NCBI GenBank assembly: GCA_963457665.1
Contig: OY735237.1
Span: 7,972,261 to 8,036,260, forward strand
Length of the DNA stretch: 64,000 nucleotides
Direction: 5' to 3'
Source: Thysanoteuthis rhombus
Taxonomy: Eukaryota > Mollusca > Cephalopoda > Oegopsida > Thysanoteuthidae
The notes under the pieces are model-generated. The model was not told the DNA's origin. It did not search any database and saw only the letters and a list, made by a program, of their open reading frames with translations. This document shows positions 10,531-21,823 of the stretch, in pieces (positions within the stretch are counted from its first letter, which is position 1; every line of letters starts with the position of its first letter). Both the position numbers and the translations under genes were made by a program.

Positions 10531-11005
10531 GCAGCAGCCAGGTTTGTAAAGCAGAAAGGAAGAGACAGTTATTCCCTGGGTCAAATTTCATTCACGTTGT
10601 ATAGTTCTCCATAGTGGGTGCTTCTTGCCACAAAGTCTGTTCTGAATGTAACAAAAAAAGTAGAATCCGATGGAAAAAAACTATGCAAAGAGCAACGTGA
10701 TTTGTGTTACCGTGGCCAGCTGAAGGATACTTACTTATATAAGTCTCAGAAGCTTCAATCGTGTAACTTTATTCCCGATATATTGCTTAGTTTTGATTAT
10801 TTTGACGTTTACCAGCTTCTGTAGATTTTGAGCTGGAAACATTTTTAAGCTTATAGTTTGAAAGGATTGTTAAAAGCATTTGTTATATCTTCTCATATCT
10901 CAGATTCAAAATTACAATGAGTTGTTGTCTTCACATGCAAATAAATTACACGTTTGCTTTACAAACTAAATACAAAATAGAAAAGTTAGTGTAAGTAGAA
11001 ATAAG
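10531..11005. other. Unassigned AT-rich DNA
   Basis: No gene or recognised repeat. A 68-codon frame at 10,618-10,824 has no identifiable features. Confidence 0.35.

Positions 11006-11074
<69 letters not shown>
11006..11074. repeat. (AT)n microsatellite
   Basis: About 68 bp of perfect AT. Confidence 0.95.
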
Positions 11075-11077
<3 letters not shown>

Positions 11078-11343
11078 TTGAATCTATTTGATGTACATCA
11101 GAAACAAAGTTTGCAGCCATTACAAAAAAAAAGACGTAAATTAAGTGTGAGAATTGATGATTTGCATTCGGTCAGTCTTGCAATGTTTTCCCGCATTTTT
11201 TGCCCATTTCTCACAATGATTATGAAGTAAAGTCACGCATGCGCAGTATGATAGAAACAAATTCTGATAACGTACCAATCATTCTTTTTATTCTCCTGAA
11301 TACCTTCGGTATTCAGTTGCAGGAAAACAGTCACAAAATACAA

Positions 11344-11681
11344 ACAGGTCTGGTTATTCATTCAATAGAAACAGCCATATGACTGAAATCTTTTGATTGC
11401 ATGCCGTGTAAGGCGATCAATTAAAAAATTGGAAAAAAGTGGTGATCGATGGATGATTTACTTTTCTCGTCTCCTGTTGGGCAGTGATCGTCAAAAAGTC
11501 TGAATTTTCGAAAAAAAACTAGCTTGAATGCTGCCACACACAAATCAAGGGACCAATCAGTATAAACTTTTATCGTGAATTTCACTCATTCATTATGGAG
11601 GGAATTTGAAAAAAGCAACAAAAAAAAAAATAAACGTTTTTCTTAGACATATCAAGGAGTAAATGCTCACACTTTCGAGGG

Positions 11682-11733
<52 letters not shown>

Positions 11734-12065
11734 CAAGCCAATTTATGTGTTTTGGGGTAAAGATACTTGGACAATTCAAATTGTGTCTTTATTTGATCAA
11801 AAATTTTAATTGGGGGGCAAAACTGGGGGTCATATGGCCCTTAGAGCCATTCAGGTTATGTGGTGTGATATGCATTGTTTTTGGTATATTCCACTGTTTT
11901 TGGCTATAAAACCCCTCACGACCTGAAATGTTTATATTTTCAGCCCTCAAGCTCCATTAGTGCAGCCTGTACCCGCGATGCACTGGTAAGCAGCCAGCCA
12001 GGAAGATCAACTTGAAAGCTAAAGAAACTTATGTTGATGTTGACTATGTTGATGAAACCATTTTT
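11344..12065 (+). repeat. Family A repeat, copy 4, expanded by an insertion
   Basis: The left two thirds (11,344-11,590) follow the family order from ACAGGTCTGGTTATTCATTC to GGGACCAATCAGTATAAAC. The right end resumes at 11,935 with TTTTCAGCCCTCAAGCTCC, GTGCAGCCTGTACCCGCG and CAACTTGAAAGCTAAAGAAA. The intervening ~345 bp are partly foreign and include an (AT)n at 11,685-11,731. Confidence 0.8.
11685..11731. repeat. (AT)n microsatellite
   Basis: About 46 bp of perfect AT within the inserted part of a family A copy. Confidence 0.95.
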
Positions 12066-12598
12066 GGTTTAATGATTCCAATGCATTGAGGAATGTGAAA
12101 ATCAAAATACACGAATAAAAAAAAAACATCCCCAGTTGCTTAAATGTATGAGTTGAAAATAAGGGTAAATTTTTAAAAAATGCTTTCATGTGTAAGATCC
12201 ACAGTTTGTAGAATCATATTAATGTACAGGTAAGAAATTTTTTCAAAAAGAAGGAAGCAGATGATTCTGAAATACTATAAAGTTTTTTGTTAAGTTTATT
12301 CAATCGCGATTAGTAAAATATAGGACAACGATGATATGAGGGAAACTAAGTACGTCTGAATCGATTGATATAATAATATCACCTCTTAATGTATACTGCA
12401 TTTCGTGCGTTGAATCCTCTCCAACGTTCTGGATTTGAAATTTCGAAAAAAATATTTATATATAATACGTTCTGCGTTCTAGATTTTGAATATGGGGTAC
12501 AAATTATGTGTTACAGATATTGGAGGATTATCTGGAAAATATGAACTAACTCACTTTTATCTTAAATATTGAGCACTTTTCACAACTTTATTATCACA

Positions 12599-12599
<1 letters not shown>

Positions 12600-12635
<36 letters not shown>

Positions 12636-12704
12636 TATATATATATATATGCATATGTATATATATATATATATATATGCACACACACACATATATATAT
12701 ATGT

Positions 12705-12745
<41 letters not shown>
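12600..12745. repeat. Compound (AT)n/(TG)n microsatellite
   Basis: Alternating AT blocks with ATGCAT steps, then CACACACAC, ATATAT and a 28-bp TG run. This is a mixed dinucleotide array and not a gene, although frames stay open through it. Confidence 0.95.
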
Positions 12746-12747
<2 letters not shown>

Positions 12748-12899
12748 CATTTATGAGCTGATTATGAGTAGCTGTCGTAATTATATGTTTATGTTTTGCA
12801 ATATTAATATGTATGAATGTAGACTTATCATTTTTCGTCTTTCTCCCTCTCTATCCAGTTCTCACTCTCTCTCACAATATACTCTATTCCCTCTCTTTC

Positions 12900-12903
<4 letters not shown>

Positions 12904-12987
<84 letters not shown>
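12904..12987. repeat. (CT)n microsatellite
   Basis: 84 bp of perfect CT, the longest pure CT run in the window, preceded by about 60 bp of impure CTCTYTCT. It explains the long Ser/Leu and Arg/Glu frames on both strands. Confidence 0.95.
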
Positions 12988-12990
<3 letters not shown>

Positions 12991-13164
12991 ATATATATAA
13001 GATGTTTCTGATAGAATGGAATTTTCAAAACGAAAAAGTTTTTGTCTCGACCTAAAATCTTGTTCACTATTGTCCAAGGAGATAGAAACAATGAACTCAC
13101 ATTGCTATTTGGATGATTTATCCAACTGTTGAGTTGATTTGGATTCCCCCTGCTCAAAACCTCA

Positions 13165-13202
13165 ATATATATATATATATATATATATGTCTGTGTGTGT
13201 GT
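13165..13202. repeat. (AT)n-(TG)n microsatellite
   Basis: A short AT run passing into TG, at the left edge of a family B copy. Confidence 0.9.
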
Positions 13203-13225
13203 GAGCGCGCGTGTTTATGTGTATA

Positions 13226-13735
13226 TAGTCTACGAAGTTTGCACCCTCAAACACTAAACGCTCGAAAAAAAAACTATTCAAACATTTTCTTTGTGTCATT
13301 TCAGTCACTTATTTCCCAATATCTGTCAATACATTTTTTGTAATTTTCTTCAAAATTTCGCCCGTTTCACAAATACTTTGTTACCTTGTACAATGTGAAA
13401 ATTGTCACCTATTGGGATCATCAGTTGTTTACCATGTAACCGTTTTGGGGATGTTAAAACACAAAACAGTTATATCAACATGGCACCCCAGCAGTATTGA
13501 TAAAAAAAAACACCTCTCTTTCTTACAATACAGCCAAATCTTCCACGTATTTTTTCATTCTATATAGAGTGCTATATGTATTAGGTATTGATACTATTGT
13601 ATGGTGCATATGAATTATTTTTTGGAACAGGGCTCACGCACATAGGTTACTCAAACAACATATTTAACAATAAGGGACTAGTAAGTATACTTACAGACGT
13701 GACTCGCTGTTTGTGTCGTTTCTATTGAATATTAA
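13226..13735 (-). repeat. Family B repeat, copy 1 (reverse orientation, full length)
   Basis: Orientation is defined by the copy at 40.7 kb. The + strand here reads CCTCAAACACTAAACGCTCG, CATTTCAGTCACTTATTTCC, CAATATCTGTCAATAC, ACTTTGTTACCTTGTAC, GGGATCATCAGTTGTTTACC, CCGTTTTGGGGATGTTAAAA and finally GTGTCGTTTCTATTGAATAT. No coding capacity and no obvious terminal inverted repeats. Six copies occur in this window. Confidence 0.8.
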
Positions 13736-13748
13736 CCTTTGTATGTCA

Positions 13749-13790
13749 TATTTCTCTCTCTCTTTCTCTCCCTCTCTCTCTCTATCTCTT

Positions 13791-13833
<43 letters not shown>
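13749..13833. repeat. (CT)n-rich microsatellite
   Basis: Imperfect CTCTTTCTCTCC passing into a pure 36-bp CT run; it directly follows family B copy 1. Confidence 0.9.
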
Positions 13834-13837
<4 letters not shown>

Positions 13838-14260
13838 GTAGTGAATTCTGGTTATATTCAATTTCTTCATGAAAGATGTTTTGGAGTTGTAATTGATAGG
13901 TTGTTGTATTATTGTTTATAAACATTTTGAGATTTTTGGACCAATTTCATAAATGGGTCTATTTTGGGTTATTTGGATTCGATTAAAATTGCTTCCATTA
14001 TCGGTAATTTTTTTTATATTGTTAGAGCTTTCGAGGATTGTCGTGTTTTCTGAGAAAGTTTTGCGAATATTAGAGAAGGGGTATTGTATTTTCGTTTTAA
14101 ATGTTAGCAAATGGATATATCGGACATACAACCACAGCACTGTCCAGAAGATTAACATGCAACCGATCAGACACTAGTTCTATTTACCAACATTTGAAGC
14201 ATAAACAGTATTGACCCTCCTCCAACAACAGCAAAATAGTCACGGAAAGCACAAAAATCC
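13834..14260. other. Unassigned AT-rich DNA
   Basis: No gene or recognised repeat. Overlapping 74- to 80-codon frames on both strands show no domain or splice features. Confidence 0.35.
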
Positions 14261-14261
14261 T

Positions 14262-14299
<38 letters not shown>

Positions 14300-14321
14300 G
14301 TATAAATATATATATATATGA
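14262..14321. repeat. (AT)n microsatellite cluster
   Basis: Two AT runs separated by GTATATGTATAAA. Confidence 0.9.
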
Positions 14322-14687
14322 AAGTTACAAAGTAAAGAAAGGTAAATATCTGGCTTTTCCAATTATTGCGTAAACATTTGCTAATTTTTTGCCGATGTAT
14401 AAGATGATGTAAGCAAACGATTTTAGCGCATCTACGTGAATACTGCAAGTATTTTGTCTCTGACACCCATTTTTCAACTGAATTCGTCGCTTGTACAAAT
14501 ATGCCGGACTATTTTGGTGTAAGTTTACAGGAAGGATTTTTGCAAAGAAGTTGAATGATTGGGAGTTGGCGTCTCTACTTGAAATCAATATTTGTAGATT
14601 TTCGTGTTTCTGTTGGGAAATGAGATTCTGTTGCTATCAGAAGAATCAGGACTCTCTTTTCTTTCTTTTCGTTCAAATGCATTTATA

Positions 14688-14738
<51 letters not shown>

Positions 14739-14922
14739 TCAGTCTCTGTCTCTCTCTATATTTATATATATCTTATTACCTATGTAGAGACAGGGATGTT
14801 GGACATGCATATTTATATGTGTGCATTCAAAATTATGTTGATTATTTTCATATATGCATAAATATATATATAAATATTTGTTTGTGTGTGTGCACGCGCA
14901 TTTATAGTTATGCATTTATAAG

Positions 14923-14964
<42 letters not shown>

Positions 14965-15045
14965 GTCCATATATGTACATATGTGTGTTAAATTATATGG
15001 TGCAATATTCCCTCGTCTATGCATATGTATGCATACGTCTATGTC

Positions 15046-15120
<75 letters not shown>
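14688..15120. repeat. Cluster of (AT)n/(TG)n microsatellites
   Basis: Four separate AT runs (14,690-14,735; about 14,862-14,875; 14,925-14,960; 15,049-15,120) lie among ATGTGTGYATTYATATG-type words within 430 bp. The last is about 72 bp of perfect TA. Open frames through this region are artefacts of dinucleotide repeats. Confidence 0.9.
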
Positions 15121-15123
<3 letters not shown>

Positions 15124-16433
15124 CAGAGTAGCCGGCGTTGCCCAGATGTCAAATATATAGGAACATTCATTTCGAGTTAAACTCAAATGATTCTAGCTGA
15201 TGGCAATTTTTTTATGTATTTCTTTCTGTAAATAATTGTAAGTGCAAATATTGCTTATTTGTTTTCACACATCTTTATAGTTTTTCCCTCCAAACTGCTA
15301 TGATGTGCGAAGTTTAAGATTTGTTTATTGTTAATTATGAAAAAAAAATCTAAACATCACCTTTTGAAGGACTGTCTTTGTCTTTCAAATTATTGATCAA
15401 TGCACATGACTTCTCTCTATGTAGAATTAGTTAAAAGTTTCAAGAGCATTTAAATCCAAAGGAAAAAAATGTAATCAAAACGGTACCTTTTTATACGTAA
15501 AATTGGTTGAAAAACATTAAAGAAAATTGAAGAAAAACATGATTAAAAGATGAAATCTAAACAGCAATAGCCAATGATATAAATAGGGAGGGAGTAAATT
15601 ATTTGGGTACAATATTTATCTGACTCAAGATCTTATATTGTAACTTAATCTACCAGTTTAGAATCTAAGTTAACAAATTACTTTGTTATGATTAGAAATG
15701 AAACGTATGTTTACATATTAGTGAGGCATGACTTTGATAGAGACTGATGATGAATTAAGAGAGAGTTTATACGCGAGTGAATAATATTCCGAGTCTCTTT
15801 CTTATTCCAAAGTTGTCATAACGAAAGCATTAATAGAGTAAATGCTGATGGTATATGCATTAAAAAAGATGCAGTTATCAATATGTATGTGAAAATAGCA
15901 CCAGAAACAATGATTCACAAAACAAAAATGTATTTATTGAGAAAAGCATAATATGGAATCAAAATTACGATTGGAGCCTCCATTACGAAAAGAATCTATG
16001 CGTAATTTAGAAAAGAAATATGTGTTCAAATGACTTCAATGACTACTTCTTCAAATATTTCTTTAACTGACTATGTTAAAGAAATGTAAGAACAAATTGA
16101 ATGAATCGATGATTAAAAAAAGAATTCGAGAAATTGCCCTCTACTTCTAAAATATACTTTTACAAAATCATTACGTTTTGTTCAAAATAACTTGAAAAAT
16201 TTATCATCTACTTGCACGTGGACAGAATTTTTGAGCCTGTCCGTTTACTTAAACTCCTCCTGGCATGTCCCCTTGAAATAGAAAAGGTCAGGGTGAAGTT
16301 TAAATGTGTAGGTCCATTGGAAAATTAATCATTATGTAAAACCTCTCGTGTGTCAAAAGATGTAACGGTATGCAAAATTTCATGCTCCTGTATAAATAAT
16401 TGTGGTCCAGAAAGTAGAAGAGATAGACAAATA

Positions 16434-16435
<2 letters not shown>
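15121..16435. other. Unassigned A-rich DNA (about 1.3 kb)
   Basis: Long A-rich stretch with no microsatellite, recognised repeat or gene. It is unusual in this window for being free of the dispersed families, so it may be older unique sequence. Confidence 0.4.

Positions 16436-16492
<57 letters not shown>
16436..16492. repeat. (AT)n microsatellite
   Basis: About 56 bp of perfect AT. Confidence 0.95.
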
Positions 16493-16500
<8 letters not shown>

Positions 16501-16570
16501 TTTGCTCACGTTTTCAATGCGTATATGTATAGATTTAGAAATATATTTGCAAGCACGATGTATATATAAA

Positions 16571-16870
16571 GAGGTAAAATGCCAGCCTATGGATAGTGTA
16601 TGGCCACACTGAAGAGTTGTAATACAACAAAACAGCTGCCTGAGGATGACTCAATAATTTTATTATTATTATTATAATTAACGCCCCCTTATTCAGAGTT
16701 GAGCACTCTTTAAGTAAGGTAACTCGTTCATTAAAAGCTACGAGCAATACTTTCCCGACTCAGGAATAGAGTACTCAGGTAGATTTGGAATTGTGCGCGA
16801 GTCAATATAGTCGCTTAAATTCAGCATTACTGATCATCCAGTTCTGCTTAGGGCAGGGGTTTAATGCCTG
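16571..16870 (+). repeat. Family E repeat, copy 1 (with partial second unit)
   Basis: Words shared with 61,485-61,665: AAAACAGCTGCCTGAGGATG, CTACGAGCAATACTTTCCC, GACTCAGGAATAGAGTACTC, TTGGAATTGTGCGCGAGTC and ACTGATCATCCAGTTCTG. The phrase CACTGAAGAGTTGTAAT at about 16,607 recurs as TACTGAAGAGTTTTAAT at about 16,942, so the segment 16,600-16,990 looks like two offset units of one repeat. Confidence 0.6.
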
Positions 16871-16927
16871 GCCCTAGGTCTGCAGCGATGGTTTTGATAC
16901 TACCCCGAGATACCAGATGGGATAATG

Positions 16928-16983
16928 TATTGTATATAGTCATACTGAAGAGTTTTAATTCAATGGATGACTCAATTAGTGAA

Positions 16984-17042
<59 letters not shown>
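16928..17042 (+). repeat. Family E second partial unit ending in (AT)n
   Basis: ATAGTCATACTGAAGAGTTT, then GGATGACTCAATTAGTG echoes 16,600-16,665. It runs straight into about 54 bp of perfect AT (16,989-17,042) and then TGTGTGTATGTATG. Confidence 0.6.
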
Positions 17043-17053
<11 letters not shown>

Positions 17054-17133
17054 ATGTATGTATATATTGATATATACATGTACACATATATCTACTCACG
17101 TTTCTGTGCTTATATGTATACATTCGCAAACAG

Positions 17134-17136
<3 letters not shown>

Positions 17137-17165
<29 letters not shown>
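17137..17165. repeat. (AT)n microsatellite
   Basis: About 28 bp of AT. Confidence 0.9.
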
Positions 17166-17171
<6 letters not shown>

Positions 17172-17207
17172 GTGATTATTTATAAATTTATTTTCAAATC
17201 AAAAGGG

Positions 17208-17954
17208 AATAACCGTCCTTTGGCAGCATGCTGAGTAGGGGATTATATCTTAAAATTTTCACAGAAAGGAGAGATCAATGAATTTATCATCATTGTTATT
17301 ATTATCATCATTATTATTATTATTATTATTATCATTATTATTATTTCTCTCGCCTTTCGCTCTGGCGAATATCACTATAAAATCTGAATTTTCAAAAAAT
17401 CAAGTGGGCACATAATAGTTATCGATTTAGCATAAACTTACTTCAATCTTTCTCCAAGATTCGCCAGAACTCTCTGTCATAGACGTCACAAAGCTAGTAC
17501 TTTCTAAACTAGTCTTGTTAATCACGCCATCTTATATTTTGCCGGCCACAGTTTTGGCATATGATCTCTGGCGACCCACATCGCCTGACATTCCTGAAAC
17601 ATGATCAGCCCATTGTCATTTTTGTCTCTTTCCTTGGATATACTGTTTCTTGGTCTTTCCACCTGATTTTGAGTACGAGTTCCTCCTGGGCAAGTTGCAT
17701 CTTTCTTAGCTTAAGTGTCGATTTTTTGGTTAGGTTCCATGTCTCTGCTCCGAAGATAACTATCGGAGGGACATATTGGTTGTTTACCCAGATATATAGA
17801 AAAAAGACAATGTTGAAATATTCCACCCTCTAAATTCATTGGTATGGCCTGTACATATATACCTACAGATACATAGCTGTACAGTCAATGTGCTGGACTA
17901 GCTTAAAAACTGAAGAAACTTTTGTTGACAGTTCTGGTGAGTTGACGGTTTCTG
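17208..17954 (+). repeat. Family A repeat, copy 5, split by an RTE LINE insertion
   Basis: The left part (17,208-17,448) has AACCGTCCTTTGGCAGCATG, CTCTCGCCTTTCGCTCTGG, CTGAATTTTCAAAAAATC and ATCGATTTAGCATAAACTTA. The right part resumes at 17,830 with ATTGGTATGGCCTGTAC, then GCTTAAAAACTGAAGAAAC and the terminal GTTGACGGTTTCTGA. The ~380 bp between are a minus-strand RTE fragment. An (ATT)n/(ATC)n tract (17,285-17,344) also lies in the left part. Confidence 0.75.
17445..17810 (-). mobile_element. RTE-type LINE fragment, copy 4, nested in family A
   Basis: Read on the minus strand a 73-codon frame (17,605-17,826) includes FGAETWNLTKKSTLK, the conserved region just after the RTE reverse-transcriptase core. 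Downstream are the TGGCGACCC, CAAAATATAAG and CGCCAGAACTCTC words of the family. There is no (ATG)n tail directly at its end. Either the tail was lost or the CAT/ATT tract at 17,285-17,344 is its displaced remnant. Confidence 0.75.
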
Positions 17955-18420
17955 ATATTGTAATTCAGATTTTCTTGCAAACATCAAAGTGAACGTGTAT
18001 ATTTGTACTATTTTGTTGATTTGAACATTGTGCTTCTAAAATTGTTGGATTATTCGATTTTCTTTTTATGCCTTTAGCTCCAACTCTAAAACTTCTGCTC
18101 AGGTTTTCATTGATTCTATTTGCTTATAGCACAAGAAAAATAACTGAATAAATAAGAGATAACAGAAACCGATCAGACGGAGGCAAATTTTGCTTGTATG
18201 AAACTGTTATCTTCTGTAAAATAAAAATAAAAAACTCCATTTGATCGGCAGTATCTGATCTCTCATTTTATATGAGGTTTGATTTTAGAGAAGTGATGAC
18301 CTGATTCATCTATAATATCATTCCGTTTGTTCCTACCTAGATTCGAATGTTGCGTTTTTAGTTGTAGCCTAATTGAAAGGTTAGGTTGTGCTTTCAGTAG
18401 TGACATAATGAAAGGGATAG
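17955..18420. other. Unassigned AT-rich DNA
   Basis: No gene or recognised repeat. Confidence 0.35.
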
Positions 18421-18424
18421 GGAG

Positions 18425-18720
18425 TTTATTAAGACGGTGGGAAGAGAGAGCAAGAAAGAGAGAGAAGGATTAGAAAAGTAAGTTACGAAGTTGAATAAAA
18501 GTGTAAGAGAAGAGAGGGAGTAGAGAAAAGAAGAGAGAGAGAGGAGTAAAGAAAGTTTGTTGCAGAAGATGGTAGGAAAAGAGAGAGAGTCAAAACAACG
18601 GGTGATTTAGTAAGAAGGTAGGAAGAGAGAGGGGAAATATTAGGTATTTTAGGGAGAGAGGAGATAGAGAGAGAGAAAGGAGAAAAGAAAATGAAATAGT
18701 TTGGTAAGGCGTTACAATAT
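18425..18720 (+). repeat. Degenerate GA-rich minisatellite (family M, array 1)
   Basis: GA-rich units with words such as GGGAGTTTATTAAGACGGTGG, GTAAGAAGGTAGGAAGAGAG and ATATTAGGTATTTTAGGG resemble the ~47-bp units at 53.6-54.6 kb (GTTAGGTAGTTTAA ... AAGAGAGAGGACAGAAA). About five to six degenerate units. Confidence 0.5.
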
Positions 18721-18785
18721 TTTTGCTCATGAAGCTAATTAATTTAGATAAAAACATGGCTAGGAGAATTAGGAAATACAGGCAA

Positions 18786-18851
18786 AGGACGAGAGAAGAT
18801 CAGAGGCATAAGATAATGGTCAATTTTGGTTGTCAACACCCATGGGATTTG
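18786..18851 (+). repeat. Direct repeat flanking an RTE copy (partner 19,258-19,320)
   Basis: ACGAGAGAAGATCAGAGGCA, AGATAATGG, TGTCAACACCCATGGGATTT matches ACGAGAGAAGAGCAAAAGAC, GATGATGG, TGTCAGCATCCGAGGAATTT at 19,258-19,320. The RTE copy at 19,046-19,250 lies between the two. Confidence 0.5.
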
Positions 18852-19045
18852 TTCTAGAATGTGGAGAAAAAGTTAGTTTAATAAGTTATGAAAGGAGGAA
18901 CCAGAAAAAATAAATAGTTTACTAGGGAAATAGGAAAATTTTCACACATTAAACTAATCCATATTTGTATAACATTGCGATAACATCTTGGACCGGCAAC
19001 AAAGATTGGAATGGATAAGGGAGGTAAAGAAAAGATGCAGATGTG

Positions 19046-19250
19046 AGAGGACATCACGACTCATAATATGGATCTCCAGAGATCAAATGCGAAACCGACG
19101 CCGATAAAATACAAGATGGAGAGATGAACTAGACGAATTTAGAAAATACTGTCCCTGTGACGCCCATGATTGAGAATTGTGGCAGATCATGGGGAAGATT
19201 TATGTCCAACGATGGATGATAAAAGACTGATGATGATGATGATGAAGACT
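19046..19250 (+). mobile_element. RTE-type LINE fragment (3' end), copy 5
   Basis: GAGAGGACATCACGACTCAT, GGATCTCCAGAGATCAAATG, GATGGAGAGATGAACTAGAC, GATTGAGAATTGTGGCAGAT and CAACGATGGATGATAAAAG correspond in order to the RTE C-terminus, ending in (TGA)n. Only about 200 bp remain. Confidence 0.8.
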
Positions 19251-19789
19251 CATTAGAACGAGAGAAGAGCAAAAGACATGAGATGATGGATGAACAAATC
19301 TGTCAGCATCCGAGGAATTTCCCCGGGCCCAGCCACAATTTAGATCAAGAAAATATCAAATATTTTCCTATTTGTGTGTGACAACAAGCAACCATATTTG
19401 TCTCTGCTTTGCTATTGATGTTACATGACAGAAGAAAAATAACGAGTCGAGATTTAAAACTCTATGTACCGAGAAGTCTTCTGTAAGAAGAGAAAGAAAA
19501 AAAAGACAGAATACGAATCGTTAAAAGGTGCAACCTTAAAAAAATGAACCCTGGGACTAATGAGGTGTATTCTTTGCTGAGCAAGATCAGATCGAGAAAA
19601 AAAACTGTCTTTGTAAATCCAATACCGATAGGTTGTCGTGACATGCACATTTCCTTTGGGGGGGTTTCATGTCTCGAGAGAATATAAACCATCCAAGGTA
19701 AACATTTCTCCTTACCATAGAAAATAAGCACACGTTGAGTAATCTGACTCTGCTCTGTTGTCAATACAAAAAATATTTTCGTGCTAGTT

Positions 19790-20710
19790 TAAATGCCAAA
19801 AAGCGATACAAAGGGTTGTTCTTTTCAAATAGTCAGAAGACGCAAGAGATGGCCAAAAGACACCAAAAAGATGCTAAAAATTGTTAAAAATGCGCTGAAA
19901 ATAGAAAAAATGTTCAAGCGCAGCCACATCAATTTAGAGCCTTTTAGTGCTGCCAAAACCAGAAAAGTACTGAATTCAGCACCAAAATCGCTAAACAGGC
20001 GGCATAGTTTGCTGATAATCTTGGCGCAAGAAAGAAGCTTGGAATTCAGACAATAGATGCGCTGGTTCGATGTTACTCTCAAAAACATAGTGTACATGAA
20101 TTCTCTCCCTTGCATTTGCCGACAAATATAGAAGAATGGGTGAAAAGAAGATTTGATGGAAATGTTTTGGTATGGCAGTCACTCCTCGAAACAGTGTTGG
20201 AAGTCTTCAACTAACACTGCTTTCAATCATGGTATCATGACCTATTGGGTGTTTTCAACACGTCTCACATGACGACCACAGCTGGGTGTTGATTTTTAGG
20301 GACAAGAAACCATTGTAAAGACTCAGATGTGGGCGAGTTTGGATGCCGTGGTACTACAATAATTTTTCTTATTGACATAGTCCCATTTACAGAGAGTGTG
20401 GTGTGACGGAGACATAATCATGAAGAAGTATCCAATAGTCAGCTATCTCATTCCGAATGCAAATTACCCTTCTTTCTGAGTGGTTCAAGGACCTCATCGT
20501 TGTACATTTTGTTGACTGTCTGCCTTTGAGGTCCCCTGATCCGAATCTTTGACTATTCCTTTAACTGTTGAGAACATCTAACAGGTCGTGACGAACCAGC
20601 TGGAGATCGCGTCAAGTGGAGACTCCTAAGTCGAAACAATGTTTCCCTCATTATGTGGCTCCCAAATGGACCTATTTTGATGGAAATAAAGTTGATTTGT
20701 AATTTAGTTG
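19790..20710 (+). pseudogene. Probable mariner/Tc1-like transposase remnant
   Basis: The 87-codon frame at 19,793-20,056 has a basic, helix-turn-helix-like flavour (RKRWPKDTKKMLKIVKNALK, then RSHINLEPFSAAKTRKVLN, then NRRHSLL), in the layout of the N-terminal DNA-binding part of mariner-type transposases. About 450 bp on, frame FVDCLPLRSPDPNL (about 20,508-20,550) resembles the WPxxSPDxNPxD block around the third catalytic acid. Between and after these there are many stops and frameshifts, so it is dead. No terminal inverted repeats were found. The superfamily call rests on these two short resemblances and needs an alignment. Confidence 0.4.
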
Positions 20711-21297
20711 ATAGTAAATATTTTTACACAACCAGTATCATTACTCTAGAAATACAATGCCTCTTCTGATGAGTGCTCTACACGAAAGAACTTTAAACAT
20801 AATCGAGTTATTCTAAAAGAAAAAGTGATGTCATGCATATGTACGAGATTATTTCAATTATGTCGGCTATATGGTATAAAAATAAAAGTAACATTGTAAA
20901 CCCTAACCCAAGTTTTCCATGAATTGTAATAATATCCCCCAGTATTCAGAAGAACATATAAATACGCTGAGATTCTGAATAGAATACAGTTTTAACATCA
21001 ATTTGAATGTGTAGCCGTTCGGGGCCTTACTGCTTCGTTCCATTTCAAATGAAGTATTTTCAATTGTCACCTTGCTTTTTCTATGCTTAACTAAAAAAAC
21101 GTATTATGAATACTCATCTAGCGTTTTTGTTGCTAACACTTTCGTGGCTACGTCTAAGTGAGTGCACCATTTCTTCGCACTAATAATTGAAGTCTTATTG
21201 TCATATATACACGTAAAAGAGCAATCATTTTAGTTGTGTTCTGATTTTTTACGGAGGTATTTGCGCTCGTATATCTGATGCTACTGTGGATCTTAGA
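20711..21297. other. Unassigned AT-rich DNA
   Basis: No gene or recognised repeat; contains GTAAACCCTAACCCAAG near 20,897. Confidence 0.35.
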
Positions 21298-21737
21298 ATT
21301 ATTAGAAACTGTCGATGAAAACTGTCGCCGAAAATGTCAAAATAGTTTTCTTCAGTTTCTAATTGGGCCAGTTGGCTGGATGGCAATGTATGTATCACGC
21401 ATACAAACCGCGCCGATGGAGTTAGAAGGCTGAAACTTTCAATATTTACTCTATTATTTTTTTCTTTTTTGTTTTTGAACCTCCCCCTGCATAGATTTAT
21501 CAGTGAGGGATTCAGTTTGCAATGTAAATTTCTGCAAAGTTGTTCCAAAATTTGAGCCTGCTTGATTTTCGAAAATATAGAGATTTTCAAGATCACTCCC
21601 CCACAAAAGGTGAGAGAAGTATCTTATTCATAGATCACGACGTTTTTGAATTTCCCAATTGATCATCCTGAACATGGTGGGCTGACCAAAGACGTTGGTC
21701 ATACGACGATTTCTTTTGGGTGACTAACTAGACCTGT
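21298..21737 (-). repeat. Family A repeat, copy 6 (minus strand, near full length)
   Basis: On the + strand this reads from the family end inward: GAAACTGTCGATGAAAACTG, CAGTTTCTAATTGGGCCAG, GATGGAGTTAGAAGGCTGAA, CGAAAATATAGAGATTTTC, CCACAAAAGGTGAGAGAAGT, AGACGTTGGTCATACGACG, and the family start as GTGACTAACTAGACCTGT at 21,720-21,737. It lies head-to-head with the plus-strand copy that starts at 21,824. Confidence 0.8.
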
Positions 21738-21823
21738 ATTCACTACTCTTGGAATGACATACTGCTCCGAATCTAGAGATCGTGTATTGCAAAGCCAGCA
21801 ATAGAAAGAAAAAAAGAGAAAAA

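Noticed and set aside
12569..13000. 143-codon + strand frame and its overlapping minus-strand frames
   Set aside because: They are translations of (AT)n, (TG)n and (CT)n tracts (Tyr-Ile, Cys-Val and Ser-Leu repeats) and not protein genes.
21249..21596. 115-codon minus-strand frame
   Set aside because: It lies within the minus-strand family A copy at 21,298-21,737 and has no counterpart frame in other copies.
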